Part shown: positions 35,760 through 47,850 of the stretch, piece after piece
How positions within the stretch are numbered: position 1 is the stretch's first letter
Layout of the letters: each line of letters opens with the position of its first letter
From: Orientallactaga sibirica
Taxonomy: Eukaryota; Chordata; Mammalia; Rodentia; Dipodidae
Direction of reading: 5' to 3'
Assembly: GCA_036365145.1 (NCBI GenBank)
Contig: JAEOAD010000029.1
Coordinates: forward strand, 18,234,001-18,298,000
Length of the DNA: 64,000 nucleotides
The notes under the pieces: model-generated
The model's input: the letters and a program-made list of their open reading frames with translations, nothing else
The model's database searches: none
What the model was told of the DNA's origin: nothing
Program-made: the position numbers and the translations under genes

Positions 35760-36350
35760 ACTCACAGGTTGAGGAATTAAAGTCCTTCATATTAGGAAAG
35801 GTATCCTGGTGGGCACATGAGTCAGCTGGCCACATAACATTGGAAGCTAGGGAGCAAAGAGAGATGGGGCTCAACTTACATTCTTTTTTATTCAGCCAAG
35901 TGTCCATGCCCATGGTAGGTGCCACCCACACTCAGAGTGGGGCTTCCATTCTGGAAACATCCTAACTGACACAGATATAAGCTTGTGTCCTTAGTGATTT
36001 CTTTTTTTTTTTTTTTCTTTTCTTTTCTTTTCTTTTCTTTTCTTTTCTTTTCTTCTTTCTTTCTTTTTTTTTTTTTTTTTTTGAGAGAGACACAGAGAAA
36101 GACAGAGAGAGAGGGAGAGGAAGACAGATAGAGATGGGCATGCCAGCAGCCTCTCAGCCTCTGTGAACAAAATCCGGATGTGTGCGCCCCCTTGTGGTCA
36201 CTTTGCATCTGGCTAAACATGGGACCTGGAGATTGGAACCAGCATTCTTAGGCTTAGGCGGCAGGCATCTTAACCACTAAGGCATCTCTCCAGCCCATCC
36301 TTAGTGATTTTTAAACTTAGTCAAGTTAAAAATCAAATAAACCATCTCAA
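35726..36350 (-). mobile_element. LTR-like rodent repeat, antisense, split by a type 2 SINE
   Basis: 35760-35987 and 36298-36350 carry the same family as 33887-34254 ('gactcacaggttgagg', 'cacactcagagtggggcttc', 'tcaagttaaaaatcaaataa'). A poly-T run of about 30 bp precedes it at 35729-35758. Confidence 0.6.
35988..36310 (-). mobile_element. Type 2 SINE with TTTTC tail, antisense
   Basis: Exact 13-bp duplication tccttagtgattt at 35988-36000 and 36298-36310. The tail on the left has expanded to (TTTTC)n (36015-36055) plus poly-T. The body ends 'catctctccagcccatcc'. Confidence 0.92.
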
Positions 36351-36686
36351 ATGTTAACAATGCACATCTACTTCACTGACTCATTCTTAGAGTTTTAGAG
36401 ATATTTTCTTTGTCCAACAGTGTTCATGCTTTTGATTGCTATCATCCATTTTCCCAGCAAAGCTCAGCAACTTTCTTTATGTGCTGCTGCTCTTCTGTAG
36501 TGTTATCAACAGCTCTTGGCATAGAACAAAAGAAAAGAAAAACAAACAAACCACTCTCAAACCTATTTAATAAAGGTAGCAAAACAAAGCAAAATTAAAT
36601 CACTTGACTTTCAAAAATGAGAACAGTGCACTGAATTTGAAAAGGCTTCCTGTCAATGTGTCCATCACATACTTGAAGAAACAGAC
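36351..36686. other. No recognisable feature
   Basis: Unassigned. Confidence 0.45.
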
Positions 36687-37141
36687 TGTTGTGGTTTGGA
36701 TCAGTAAATGTCTCTCCAAAGCTCTTGTGTTGGAGACTTGGTGTTCAGAGCAGTGTTCAGAGTGTTCAGGGTTTTCAGAAGTTGAGTGGAGCAGTAGGAA
36801 TCTAACATAGAGTTTAAAAGATTCATGCTCTGATGGATGTTTGGGAGCAGTGTAAACTTGGAAGTGGTGCCTCACTGGAGGATGTAGGTGACTGGGGGGG
36901 TATCCATAAAGGATATATTTCGTCTCCAGTACCTTACTCAACCTCTTTACTTCCCGTTTGCCAAGAAGAAGCATTCATCTGTCACATACTTCCACCATGA
37001 TTACTTTCTCGTCACATGTCCCAAAGCCACCAAACCAAAGTAGAATGGACTAAGACCTCCTAAATCTTGAGCCAAAATAAATATTTTTTCTTTAAGTAGC
37101 TCTTTTTAGATATTTTGTTATAAAGACAGAAAGCTAACATC
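36687..37141 (+). mobile_element. MaLR-like LTR
   Basis: Starts tgttgtggtttggatcag, contains 'cttgagccaaaataaat' (AATAAA) and ends near 'acagaaagctaaca', the usual MaLR LTR arrangement. I could not find a clean target duplication. The minus-strand 124-codon frame at 36600-36974 is an accident of this repeat. Confidence 0.65.
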
Positions 37142-38504
37142 AACAAATAAATAAGTTGGCCCTGGGCATAATACAGAATCCTGTTCTATATGAGTTCATC
37201 ACATATATCATTACAGCTGTGATTTCCTTAAAAAACAAAGAATATTCATCCTTAGTTATGCTTCCTAAAGGCTTCAACATTGAAATACCTATTTCTGACC
37301 TTGAGGAATGGTACTTATATGTTCAATACAGTGTGGCTCCATCTACCCCATGCTGGGAGGATTTGTTAATAATGGTTTATCTAATTTTTAAAGCCAGTGC
37401 ATAAGGGGGAAATGGGATTTGTTTCCCTTTGGTTCTTTGTGGAGAGATAAAATGATTCTAAGGATGAAAGAACAATAGATCAAATGTGAAACCTTACATC
37501 TAAAGCTGAGGAAATGAGCAGAAAAGAAGATAGCCAGGTACTAACTTCTAAAGGAAGAATCATTCATATTGGAGAAAGATAAAAGAAAAGGAGAGAGGAA
37601 TTAGCCATATAGACTTTTCAGAGAGTAGAAAACTGAACAGTCCATCCATTTTAACTTATACTTAGCATATACTATTTTGGAAGAGAATTAAAAATATTTG
37701 GCAGGGGAGAGGGAATTTAAGAGTATATATAATCTGATGGGAATATGGCAAACCTGAGATAAGGTCATAAAGTTCATTACTAATAAAAAGTTTGCATAAT
37801 AGATAAATGAGAAAACATATTCTAGGTCAGATAAAAATATAGGGAATCTCAAAAATATGTGAATAAGATTGCATAAAAAGGTTTGTTATGAAGTATAAAA
37901 ATATAAGTTTCTGCATCATGTTTAATCTGAACAAATAATTCTTATAAATAAGAACTATTCTATGATGACATATAGAAAAAACAATGGACAAAGAATATAT
38001 ATTCCATCTAAAATAAATCTTTGCACATTTTGCTTCCCTCATAAAATATTAAATAAATTGAGTAATGTGGAAAGAATAAAATAACTCCTAAGCATTTCTT
38101 CCAAACATTTTAGCCTCTGCATAGGTAGGTATAAAATTGTAAGAATAAGTGACTTTTATGACTTCTGATAATCTGTTTTTTTCTCAAATGATATGGTCTA
38201 GAAATATTTTCATCTTAAAATGAGATAGAATGACATACACTGGTTTATGTCAACTTGTTGTAAGTAAATATTATTCTAATATATGAAAACAGAAATTCAG
38301 TTGGCCCATCTTCCTATATTAGTGTTGGTATAAGATATGTGTGACTAATTATTGGCATTTTTTCCTTGATGATATCCCATTATAACGATGTTTCATGCTA
38401 TTTCTTAAAGGTCAAGGTAATGCTACGTTCACTACAAAAGTTTCAGAGTACAGGATAGAGACACTTTAGGACCAGTAGCAGAATTTGAAATCCATTTCAA
38501 CACG
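37142..38504. other. No recognisable feature
   Basis: 1.3 kb of AT-rich unassigned sequence. Confidence 0.45.
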
Positions 38505-38600
38505 AGTGAGGGGCTAGAGATGTAGGTCAGTAGCAGAGTGCTAGCCTAGCATGTTTAAGGACTGGGGTTTGATTCAGCAGGCAAAGCAAAAATAAACAGT
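38505..38600 (+). mobile_element. ID-like SINE
   Basis: 'gaggggctagagatgtaggt', 'cagtagcagagtgctagcct' and 'ggactggggtttgattcag' match the tRNA-derived ID element, with box A and box B recognisable, followed by an A-rich tail. Confidence 0.75.
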
Positions 38601-39299
38601 ATTGAAGGAAAGGTTAAACCAGTATGTCATTGATTAGTGATACCTGCGTGCATAGAAGATCAGGCAATTGTGATATTTCCACTTCTAGGACAAAAATTCT
38701 TCAAATTATCTGTGGTCTACATTGCTTTTGATTTCATTGCCTTATATATTACAGATTAACATTTTATAAAATATCAGAAAACTTTTTTTTCATTCAAATA
38801 AAACTCTTTTCAAATATTTCTCCAAACTTTTTGTACTTATCTATTTCTGGAACAACTACATGCATTTCAGTAACTGGCACCAGTCTTAATATGCATTTTA
38901 AAATTGAATCATATAAAAAATTCCAAGCTCAAATATGCTAAATAGTTATATTGTTTATTTGGAGCATTTTATAGTATGGAATGTATTTATCCAAATAAAG
39001 TCTACATGAAATAATTACTATATTGAGTGATATGAAAGTTTATCATTTGGATTTATGCCACAAATTAAAGGTAGAAACTCTATGGTTATTTTAGTTTTTT
39101 TCATTGAGAATACTAAATTGATATTTAGTTCATTTAGATGCACTTACAATTATTAGTAGGCAAAATACCTTGACATTAATTTTTAACTGAACATTTCACA
39201 TCCACAAGTAAAACAATTATTCAGGTGTAGTCTTAGGAAGAGTTTGGCTACAGTGGATGCATATCAGACAATAACTAACATAATCTCAGCCAGAATCCT
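38601..39299. other. No recognisable feature
   Basis: AT-rich, unassigned. Confidence 0.45.
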
Positions 39300-39840
39300 T
39301 TCCAAAGAGTTCATTATCCTCAAGTTCTGGATGCGCCAGGTTTGCCCATGCTCACCCCAGAGAAAGCAAATAGGCCTCACTTCCCTGTAATACACTTCCA
39401 GGTTCTGTTAATAGTTAAAGTCTGGCAGGAGAAACACAGAGGGTGAGGTTTTAGTACTGTTAGATTGTCCCAGGGCAACATCAATTTCTGGCAGTGATAA
39501 TGCCTGCGATGGCTTTCCGGCAGAACACAGCCACAGGATTCCTGGCAGGGCCCCTGAGCAAGGTTTTTGTAAGCAGATCCATATCATTTTTGACAGGACT
39601 AACATATGGGTTTGAATTTCTGGCCAGAGACTCCTTCATGTTTCCTATCAGAAGAGGCCCTTCATGCTCTCTGGCAACACTGCCACACGATGTAAAGGAT
39701 TTAATTCCTGGAAGTATATTGCCACGGTGATTTGCTATAGAACAAATTTCAAAGTTGGTTTCCTGCCAAGGTAAAATTCTATAGGTCATGTCAAGGCCAG
39801 TGCAGCACTGAGTTTTCAGCAAGAAGCTATTGAGCTGATC
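39300..39840 (-). other. Non-repetitive, less AT-rich block with a 113-codon minus-strand ORF
   Basis: The minus strand is open at 39481-39822 (113 codons after its first ATG) and a second frame at 39408-39605 overlaps it. I recognise neither the product nor a domain, signal peptide or membrane segment. The block lacks SINE, L1 or LTR hallmarks and differs in base composition from its flanks. It could be a decayed retroposed gene, an unrecognised repeat or chance. No splice or initiation context supports a gene. Confidence 0.25.
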
Positions 39841-40471
39841 TTTTAATAGCCTTCACATTCATACTTTGCCATGTTTCTAAGTGTTTCTGTGAGTATTGAG
39901 TATACATGATATATTTATCATGGACTGAATGCTTTGTATATTCCTATGAGAATATTTGTAGTGGTATTCTCTTTCCTGCCCATCTAATACTATTAATGTC
40001 AATTGTTTTAAGATTTTACTTTAATTTGTAAAAGAGACAAATTATATTCTTGTTAACGATGAGGATTGAAAGAACAATGACTTCCCATAGCTCAAAAGCC
40101 AACTGAACTCTTTCTTCCTTTTTCTCTGGTCACAGACTAATTTATAAGCTTAAATGACTGTAAGCATAGGCAGGGAGGAAGTTCTTACCTTTTATAAAGT
40201 TATTAGAATTAGAAGTACAGAATAGATCCTTCATTAGGTAGTGCATCATTAAATATTCCTAAACCATTGATACATATTAGGAACAAAGCAGTTTTATTTT
40301 GGTAGGTAGTTAGGTACAGACTGTCCCACACAAGCATGGAAGCCACCTTTCCTGACCTGAAAAGAGTAAAATTCATGTCTGATTTAGTCTCATCCTACAT
40401 GGTTATAAGCAATTCTTCAGCAATAGCTTCCTGCTTCCTCTTCAGATTTTCCTGGGCTTAACCCATCTGTG
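39841..40471. other. No recognisable feature
   Basis: Unassigned. Confidence 0.45.
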
Positions 40472-40690
40472 GGCTGGCCCTTCTTCTTTTTTCTTTTTCT
40501 TCCCTTTCTTTTTTTTTTTTTTTTTTTTTTTTTTTTCCGAGGTAGGGTCTCATTCTACCTCAGGCTGACCTGGAATTGACTCTGTAGTCTCTGGGTGGCC
40601 TTGGACTCAAAGCGATCCTCCTACCTCTCCCTCCCAAGTACTGGGATTAAAGGCATGTGCCCCCATTCCCGGCAGGCTGGCTCTCCTTGA
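40472..40690 (-). mobile_element. B1 SINE, antisense
   Basis: Poly-T at 40508-40536, then antisense B1 ending 'ccccattcccggca'. Imperfect flanks ggctggccct (40472) and ggctggctct (40675) suggest the target duplication. Confidence 0.87.
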
Positions 40691-41260
40691 GTCAGCCTCT
40701 TGAGCCCACAAACTGATTAGATCCGTCCATTATATACCTGAGTCTGATGATGACACTCATCCCAATTGGATATTTGATTCTTATAAATGAGCCTGGAACA
40801 GGTGTGAACTTTTGATCCCTTTTGTAAGCTCTGGGTTTCTCTGACCCTCCTCTCACCTCTCTTAACTCTCTCTCTCTCTCTGTGACTCCTTATGTGCTGT
40901 GATGGGATGATGGGGATCTACATGGTCTCCCCTACCCCTTCACAGCCTGACTTGGGGAGAATTTCTTTTGGCTTAAATGCTTTACCACTTTACTTTCCAC
41001 ATGTGTGAGCCCCCTTTCCAGAAGCTTCTTTCCCAGAGAGAGAGAGAGAGAGAGATCCCTTACATTAGAGAAATTGTCCTGGTCTCTCCTCCCCCTTGAA
41101 AGCCAGGCTAGGGTGGGAGGTTCTTTTGGCTCAAGCTTTCCTGCTCGCCTTTCCTCTTGATCCTAACTCTTCCTAATACAAATGTCATCATTGACTTTCA
41201 ATTGATAACTTAGACAAGGTCCTGGAGTTGGAGTTCACTGGCCTGGGGGGGGAGGGGTTC
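40691..41260 (+). repeat. Diverged local duplication, about 157-bp spacing
   Basis: 40925-41000 and 41082-41155 align over roughly 75 bp ('ggtctcccctaccccttcac' against 'ggtctctcctcccccttgaa', and 'ttcttttggctyaa' in both). A (CT)n run precedes the first unit (40867-40880) and a (GA)n run the second (41037-41055). This may be the inner part of an unrecognised LTR. Confidence 0.55.
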
Positions 41261-41713
41261 TGCTGCATCTTTATGAGTATCTAATCTTTCCCAGGACTTC
41301 AGCCCAGCATCACCACCAGCTCTCTGTCTGCTCTATGTGTTTAAAATACTGTTCTGATGCTGCTGTCAGAGCAGTGACATGGACAATGTTTGCTCTTATT
41401 TCCTAACATTGTCACCATAATTGGAGTCACTGTTCCTCAGGTTAACACCCTAAGTATTGATTCAACAAATGCAAACAAAAGTCATTTGGAGTCACTTTCT
41501 GGGTGCCTTCAGAGTCTTATTGAACCAATGATAGTGCAGCTGTTATCATTTTTTTCCTACTAGCTGGATAGAAAATTTGTGCCTAAACTGAAAGACATTT
41601 AAATTTGAGTAGCCTAACAGATGTATGCACAATAAATTCAATGTACATGCAGTGATCTGGGGGAGAATTCTAAGTGAAATGTAAATGTAATAAACTACAA
41701 TTAAAACAAGATT
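41261..41713. other. No recognisable feature
   Basis: Unassigned. Confidence 0.45.
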
Positions 41714-42045
41714 ACACGGAGGTCTGGGGAGTTGAATCAGGGAATAAAGGGTTTGCCATGCAAGCATGAGTACACAAGTTCAGTTCTTCTGAGCCCATGC
41801 TTACATGCTGGATGTGGTAGTATGCCTCTGTGATACAGTGTTCCTGAGGCACAAAGGGTGGTGGGAACAGGAGAATCATAGGAGGCTCCCAGACCAGCTA
41901 ACCTGGCATAAGCATGAGAAGCAACAAGACACCATGCCTGAACACGGTGGAAGGTGAGAACAGAGCAGAGGTTGTCCTCTGCCTTCTACACACTTGCCAC
42001 ACACATACTCTTATGAGCACACACACACCATATATACATGCAAAG
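41714..42045 (+). mobile_element. B4-like SINE
   Basis: ID-like head ('ggtctggggagttgaatcag', 'gcaagcatgagtacacaagt'), B1-like middle ('gctggatgtggtagtatgcc'), then 'gaccagctaacctggcata', 'ggtggaaggtgagaac' and a CA-rich end. Confidence 0.65.
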
Positions 42046-42087
42046 TTGAAAACAAGATTATATATTATATGATAATCTTATATACAT

Positions 42088-42088
<1 letters not shown>

Positions 42089-42162
<74 letters not shown>

Positions 42163-42176
42163 TTGAGAGAGAGAGA
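42089..42176. repeat. GATA / GA microsatellite
   Basis: (GATA)n at about 42089-42140 grading into (GA)n to 42176. Confidence 0.95.
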
Positions 42177-42912
42177 TATTTGTTTCTTCTTCTTCACTTT
42201 GGCATTGTCTAAGAGACAGACAGGAAAATTAAGGCTAGGAATAGGACATATTTTTGAGTTCTGTGTGGGCCTGGAGCCATGTCCTGGAGGTTGTACTACA
42301 TAAGCAGTTATGTGGCAGCCCTCACCTCATTGAGAATTTTCTCTAAAACTTGAAAATTAATAGAGTCCAATTTACTTTTTCTTTAACATATACAAAAGTA
42401 TCCTGTACTTCTTAAGACTCAGGGTATATTGTTCTTCCAAAGTCAGTCAAATAATATTCTAATTGTTTTACTATCTATAGTAACACTGATAATCAGAATG
42501 TATCACTTGTTTAGTCAGTAAATAACAACTAGGCAACTATTTGGCTTAAAGTGTTTGATATACAGTGTTGTTATATGGCTAAAGAGAGTAGTAAGTTATG
42601 TGTAATATCTGACATTACATATCAAATGGGTTGATGAATAGAACAGTAAGAGTTATGATCCTATGATGCAGAAAGGTTTTTACAGTGAACCATGAGTATT
42701 ACGGTTTCACTTGAAAATTAGGAAGTCATTCTATACTAATAACTGGAGATATTATAGATATAGTTGCAACCAGTACAATAAAGCAAATGTCACAATAAAA
42801 TAACAAAAATTAAGACACCACTTTTGGCTTCCCAATGATACAGTTTAGGAACAAGGTAATCTTTTTGCCGGTAGGTAAGTAGTTAGGGACTGGCCCAAAG
42901 AATCATGGATGT
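42177..42912. other. No recognisable feature
   Basis: Unassigned. Confidence 0.45.
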
Positions 42913-43341
42913 TGAGGTAGTTTGAATGGATGGCCCCCAATATATTCAGTGTTTTATTAATTTGTAGTTTGCATCTGCAGCCACCTGGCCGAAGGACATG
43001 TCACTAGGCAGATCTTAAGGTATGCTAGTGGGTTTGAGATTTCAATCTAAGGATATGCAAAGTATGCCTAGCAGAAGAAGCTGGCCTGCTTTCACAGGAC
43101 CAAACACAGAGTGCAAAGCCAAAAGCCAAAAGCCAAAAGCCACACAGCACAGCACAACTCAGGAACTCTAGCTAGGCACACTTTGAATATCTTTCGATTG
43201 AAATCCTAAACCCACTACCACACATTAGGGCTGGACCCTCAGATCTACCCAGTGACTGCCTCCAGCCAGATGGCTGCAGATGCAAACTACAGACTAATAA
43301 AACACTGAATATATTGGGGAGCATTTATTCAATCTACCACA
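42913..43341. mobile_element. Fold-back LTR (same family as 16743-17136)
   Basis: 42913-43074 reads the 5' part of the LTR in sense (tgaggtagtttgaatgg, 'tatattcagtgttttattaa'). From about 43075 the same family continues in antisense and ends with the complementary terminus ('aatctaccaca' at 43341). About 165 bp at the left end is therefore the inverted counterpart of about 175 bp at the right end, with a spacer of about 95 bp holding three AAAGCC-type repeats (43117-43141). No matching target duplication is visible. Confidence 0.8.
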
Positions 43342-44084
43342 ACAGCCATTCTAACAGGAGTGAAATGGAATGTCAAAGTAGTTTTAATTTGTGTTTCCCT
43401 TAAAGGTAAGGATGTAGAACACTTTTTCAGATATTTAAAAGCCATTTGTATTTCTTCTTTTGTGAACTTTCTATTTAGTTCCATAGCCCATTTTTAATTG
43501 GGTTGTTTGATTTCTTATTTTTTTTTCCCTGAGTTCTTGGTATATTCTGTATATTAGTCCTCTGTCAGATGTATAGCTGGTGAAGATTTTCTCTTATTCT
43601 ATAGGTTGTCTCTTTGCTCTATTCAGTGTCCTTTGCTTTACAAAAGCTTTGTAATTTCTTGAGATCCCAGTGGTTTATTAGTGGTTTTATATCCTGAGGA
43701 AATGGGGTTACATTCAGAAAGTCATTGTCTATGCCAATATGTCTAGCAGTTTCAGAGTTTCAGGTCTGATATAAAGGTCTTTCTCATGGAAATAGACAAG
43801 GTTCTATTTTCATAATTCTACATATAGATATTCAATTTTTCCAGCACCACTTCTTGACAAGCCTGTCTTTTCTCCAATGAATATTTTTGGCAATTATATC
43901 ATAAATCAGATGGCTGTAGCTGCCTGGATTAACACCTGGGCCCTCTATTCTGTTCCATTGATCTATATGTCTGTCTTTGTGCCAGTAACATGCTGTTTTT
44001 GTTGCTATGGCTTTGTAATATAGCTTAAAATCAGATATGGTAATACCACAACTCTTATTTTTGTTACTCAAAATTGTCTTGGCT

Positions 44085-44132
<48 letters not shown>

Positions 44133-44236
44133 TGTGCTTCCAAATGACGTGTAGGATTGTATTTTTCTATTTCTGTAAGGAATGCCATTGGAATTTTAAT
44201 GAGGATTTCATTAAATGTGTAGATTACTTTTGGTAA
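43342..44236 (-). mobile_element. L1 ORF2 C-terminal part, antisense
   Basis: The minus strand codes recognisable ORF2 pieces within 43832-44293 ([14 protein letters not shown], then after a poly-A/CA insertion [19 protein letters not shown] and [17 protein letters not shown]). Plus-strand blocks at 43380-43640 are antisense of the ORF2 end. A T run and (GT)n at 44090-44135 interrupt the frame. It starts directly at the fold-back LTR. Confidence 0.88.
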
Positions 44237-44911
44237 GATAGATGCAAAAATTCTTAACAAAACATTGACAAACAGAATACAAGAACATATCAAAAAGATT
44301 ATTCACCCTTACCAATTAGGCTTTATCCCAGAGATTCAGGGACGGTTCAACAAGTCAATAAATGTAATACACTGTTTAAATGGTCTGAAGGACAAAAAGC
44401 ACATGATCATCTCAATAGATGCTGGAAAGGTATTTGACAAAATCTAACATCCCTTCATGGTAAAAGTGTTAGGGAAACAGGGAATAGAAAGAAAATATAT
44501 CAACATAATAAAAGTTATATATGACAAACCTACCACCAACATAATACTAAATGGGGAAAAACTTGAAGTTTTTCTACTAAACTCTGGAGCAAGACAAGGG
44601 TGTCCACTGTCCTCACTTTTATGTAATATAGTACTGGAAGACTTAGCTACAGCAATAAGGCAAGAGACACTTATAAGAGGGATAAAAATTAGAAGGGAAG
44701 AAATCACATTATCATTATTTGCAGATGATATTTTTATATACATGAAAGACACTAAACAATCTACCAGCCAACTGTTAGAGCTGATGAACACTTTTAGCAA
44801 TGCAGCAGGATACAAAATAAACACACAGAAATCAGTAGATTTTCCATATACTAACAACAAATATGCAGAGGAAGAAATCAAGGAATCTCTTCCATTCACA
44901 ATTGTCTCAAA

Positions 44912-44946
<35 letters not shown>

Positions 44947-45697
44947 AGTACCTTGGAATAAACATAACCAAGGAAATCAAGGATCTTTACAATGAGAATT
45001 TTAAAACACTCCAGTGAGAAATTGCAGAAGGCACAAGTAAATGGAAAGACATCCCATGTTCTTGAATTGGAAGAGTAAATATTGTGAAAGTGTCAATCTT
45101 ACCAAAAGCAATCTACACATTTAATGCAATCCCCATTAAAATTCCAATGGCATTCTTCATAGAAATAGAAAAAAAATCCAAAAATTCATTTTGAAGCACA
45201 AAAACCTGGAATAGCAAAAACAATTTTGAGCAATAAAAATCAGGCTGGTGGTATCACTATGCCTGATTTAAAATTATATTACAAAGCTATAGTAACAAAA
45301 ACAGCATGGTACTAGCACAAAGACAGACATGTTGATCAATGAAACAGAATAGAGGACTCAGATATTAATCTAGGCAGCTACAGGCATCTGATTTTTGACA
45401 AAAAAAAATGCCAAAAATATTCATTGGAGAAAAGATTGCCTCTTCAACAAGTCATGCTGGGAAAACTGATTATATGTATGGAGAAGGATGAAAATACATA
45501 CTTGTCTCTCTCCATCCATAACAGTCAAGTCCAAGTGGATCAGGGACCTTAATATCAGACTGGAAACTCTGAAATTGCTAGAGGAAAAGGTAGGGGGGAA
45601 ACCCTTCAACATACTGGCATAGGGAATGACTTTGTGAATATGACCCATGTTGCTCAGAAAATAAAACCACTAATAAATCACTGGGATATCTCTAACG
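44237..45697 (+). mobile_element. L1 ORF2 reverse-transcriptase region, sense, broken
   Basis: 44265-44447 and 44457-44918 read RT-domain blocks: [11 protein letters not shown] (motif A), GARQGCPLSSLLCNIVLE (motif B), LSLFADDIFIYM (FADD catalytic motif) and KINTQKS. A stop follows FDKI at 44445-44447, and an (AAAT)n run at 44912-44945 breaks the frame after SLPFTIVSNK. Downstream, ORF2 sequence continues to about 45690. A dead copy: catalytic residues are visible but the frame is not intact. Confidence 0.92.
44912..44945. repeat. AAAT microsatellite inside L1 ORF2
   Basis: About eight AAAT units lie between the codons for the SNK residues and those for YLGIN, exactly where an intact element reads continuously. 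Confidence 0.9.
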
Positions 45698-46558
45698 TCT
45701 CAATATAGGCACTTAGAATTATAAATTTCCTTGTTAGGTCTGCCTTCATTGTGTCCCAAAAGTTTGTACTGTTTAGTCTCCATGAATTTCTGTATGCTCT
45801 GTAGTTTTTCTTGTTGCTGATTTGTAGTTTAATATCATTGTAGTCAGATAGATTACAAGGGATTGTTTCAATTTTTCTGTATTTGTTAAGCTTTGCTTTA
45901 TGTCATATTATATGGTCTATTTTGGAGAACATTTCATATGGTGCTGAGAAAAATGTATATTCTGCAGCATTTCCATGGAATGTTGTGTACATATCTGTTA
46001 TGTACATTTGTTCCATGACACCATTTAATCCACATATATTTCTACTTTTTGCTGGGATGACCTGTCAATTGATCCATGTGTGGTATTGAAGTCACCCACT
46101 ACAATTTTGTTTTTCATTATTTGTGACCTTAAGTCTAATAGTGTTTGTTTGATTAAATTGGGAGCCCCATGTTAGATGCCTGCCTTTTAATCCAGTTTGC
46201 AAGCCTGTGTCTTTTGGATGGGGCATTCAGGCCATTGAAAAGTATATATTTATTCTTCATTGTTTTGTAGTGCTTCCTTGGTCTGATTCCCTTTACTCTT
46301 TTGTTTTAACTGCTATTTGAATATGGCTTATTTTTTCCTGTTTCTTCATGTGTATGCTTTGTTTTCTTTTCAGGATGAAGGATTCATTTATTCAAGTATT
46401 TTCTGTAGAGCTGCCTTAGTTGTCATAAATTCTTTAAGCCTGTTTTTTGTTGTGGAATGTCTTTATTTTTCATTCAATTTGGATAGGTAGCTTTGTAAGA
46501 TAAAGTATTCTTGGTTGATAGTTGTTATCTTTCAGAACTTGGGATATATCACTCCAAG

Positions 46559-46830
46559 CCCTTCTGGTTTTTTTTTTTTTTTTTTTTTTTTTTAGAGAGA
46601 CAGAGAGAGAGAGGGAGAGGGAGACAGATAGAGATAGGCTCGCTAGCAGCCTCTCAGCTGCTGTGAATGAAATCCATATGTGTTCGCCCCCTTGTGGTCA
46701 AGTGCGGCATTGCACCCTTGCATCAATTTGCATCTGGCTAAGTGTAGGACCTGGAGATTGGAACCAGCATTCTTAGGCTTAGGAGGCAGGCGTCTTAACC
46801 GCTAAGCCATCTCTCCAGCCCCCCTTCTGG
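46559..46830 (-). mobile_element. Type 2 SINE in antisense L1
   Basis: Poly-T then a clean type 2 body (46593-46821). The 9-bp cccttctgg at 46559-46567 and 46822-46830 is an exact target duplication in L1 sequence. Confidence 0.92.
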
Positions 46831-47590
46831 CTTTTAAAGTTTGTGTTGAGTAATCTGCTGTTGCTACTGATGGGCTTGCCTTTACAGGTGACTGGCTTTT
46901 TCTCTCAAACTGATTTTAATATATTTTATTGGTTTGTGTGTTTAAAATTTTATTTATAACATGGCAAGGAGAGGTTCTTTGCAGGTTTTATCTGTTTGGT
47001 ATTAAAAGCTTCCTGTATCTGCAATGGCATTTCTTTCCCTATTTGGGGAAATTTTTCATCTATGATTTTGTTGAAAACACCTACTAAGCCTCTGGATTGA
47101 AATTCTTCTTCTGCTATACACTGAATTCTTATGTTTGATCTTTTCATAGTATCCCAGATATCTTGAAATTCCCATTCATATCATGCTATTTGCTTGCCTT
47201 CTCTTTGTTGGGTTGTATTATATTTACCACCTGGTCATCTAGTTTAGATATTCTGTTCTCTCCTTCATCTATTCTATTGGCGAGACTTCACAATTTTTTA
47301 TTTGACTGAATGTTTTTCAGTGCTAGTATTTCTGCCTGGTTTTTCTTCAGTATTTCTATTTCCTTACTTATGTCTTGTAATTACCTCCTTACTTCATGAA
47401 GCTAGTCTCCTGTGATCTCTTATAATTCCTTCAGGACTTTTTTATTTGTTTTTATTCCTTAATTCCTTTGTTTTCTTCTTTGATTCATTTGAGTTCTTCT
47501 TTGATTTATTTTAGTATATATAAAATCATTTTTTGTGAAATATTTGTCAGGCATTTCATCTAAAACAGTCTCAGTGGGGGACATTTCTGA

Positions 47591-47637
47591 TGGATTTATA
47601 ATTTTTTTTAATTTTAAAAAATTTTATTTATTTATGA

Positions 47638-47668
<31 letters not shown>

Positions 47669-47850
47669 GAAGAGGTCAATAGAATGAAAGAATGGGAACA
47701 CCAGGGCCACTGCAAACAAACTCCAGATGTGTGGCTCCCTTGTGCATCTGGCTTATGTGGTTCCTAGGGAACTGAATTAGTATCCTTTGGTTTCACAGGC
47801 AGATGCTTTAACCAGTAAGCCATTTTCCCAGGCCTGGATTTATAATTTTT
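47591..47850 (-). mobile_element. Type 1 SINE in antisense L1
   Basis: Type 1 body in antisense with GA-rich tail side (47637-47668). The 16-bp tggatttataattttt at 47591-47606 and 47835-47850 is an exact target duplication. Confidence 0.92.

Noticed and set aside
35618..35965. 115-codon frame
   Set aside because: Joins SINE, poly-T (poly-Phe) and LTR sequence.
36600..36974. 124-codon minus-strand frame
   Set aside because: Runs antisense through a MaLR-like LTR.
42089..42176. Sex-chromosome GATA satellite
   Set aside because: Only about 50 bp of GATA, an ordinary microsatellite length.
44265..44918. Active reverse transcriptase gene
   Set aside because: RT motifs are visible but the frame has a stop after the FDKI motif, an AAAT insertion and no 5' part in the same orientation.
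43342..45697. Simple twin-priming (5' inversion) of one L1
   Set aside because: The sense and antisense parts overlap in the region they cover, which a simple inversion would not give.
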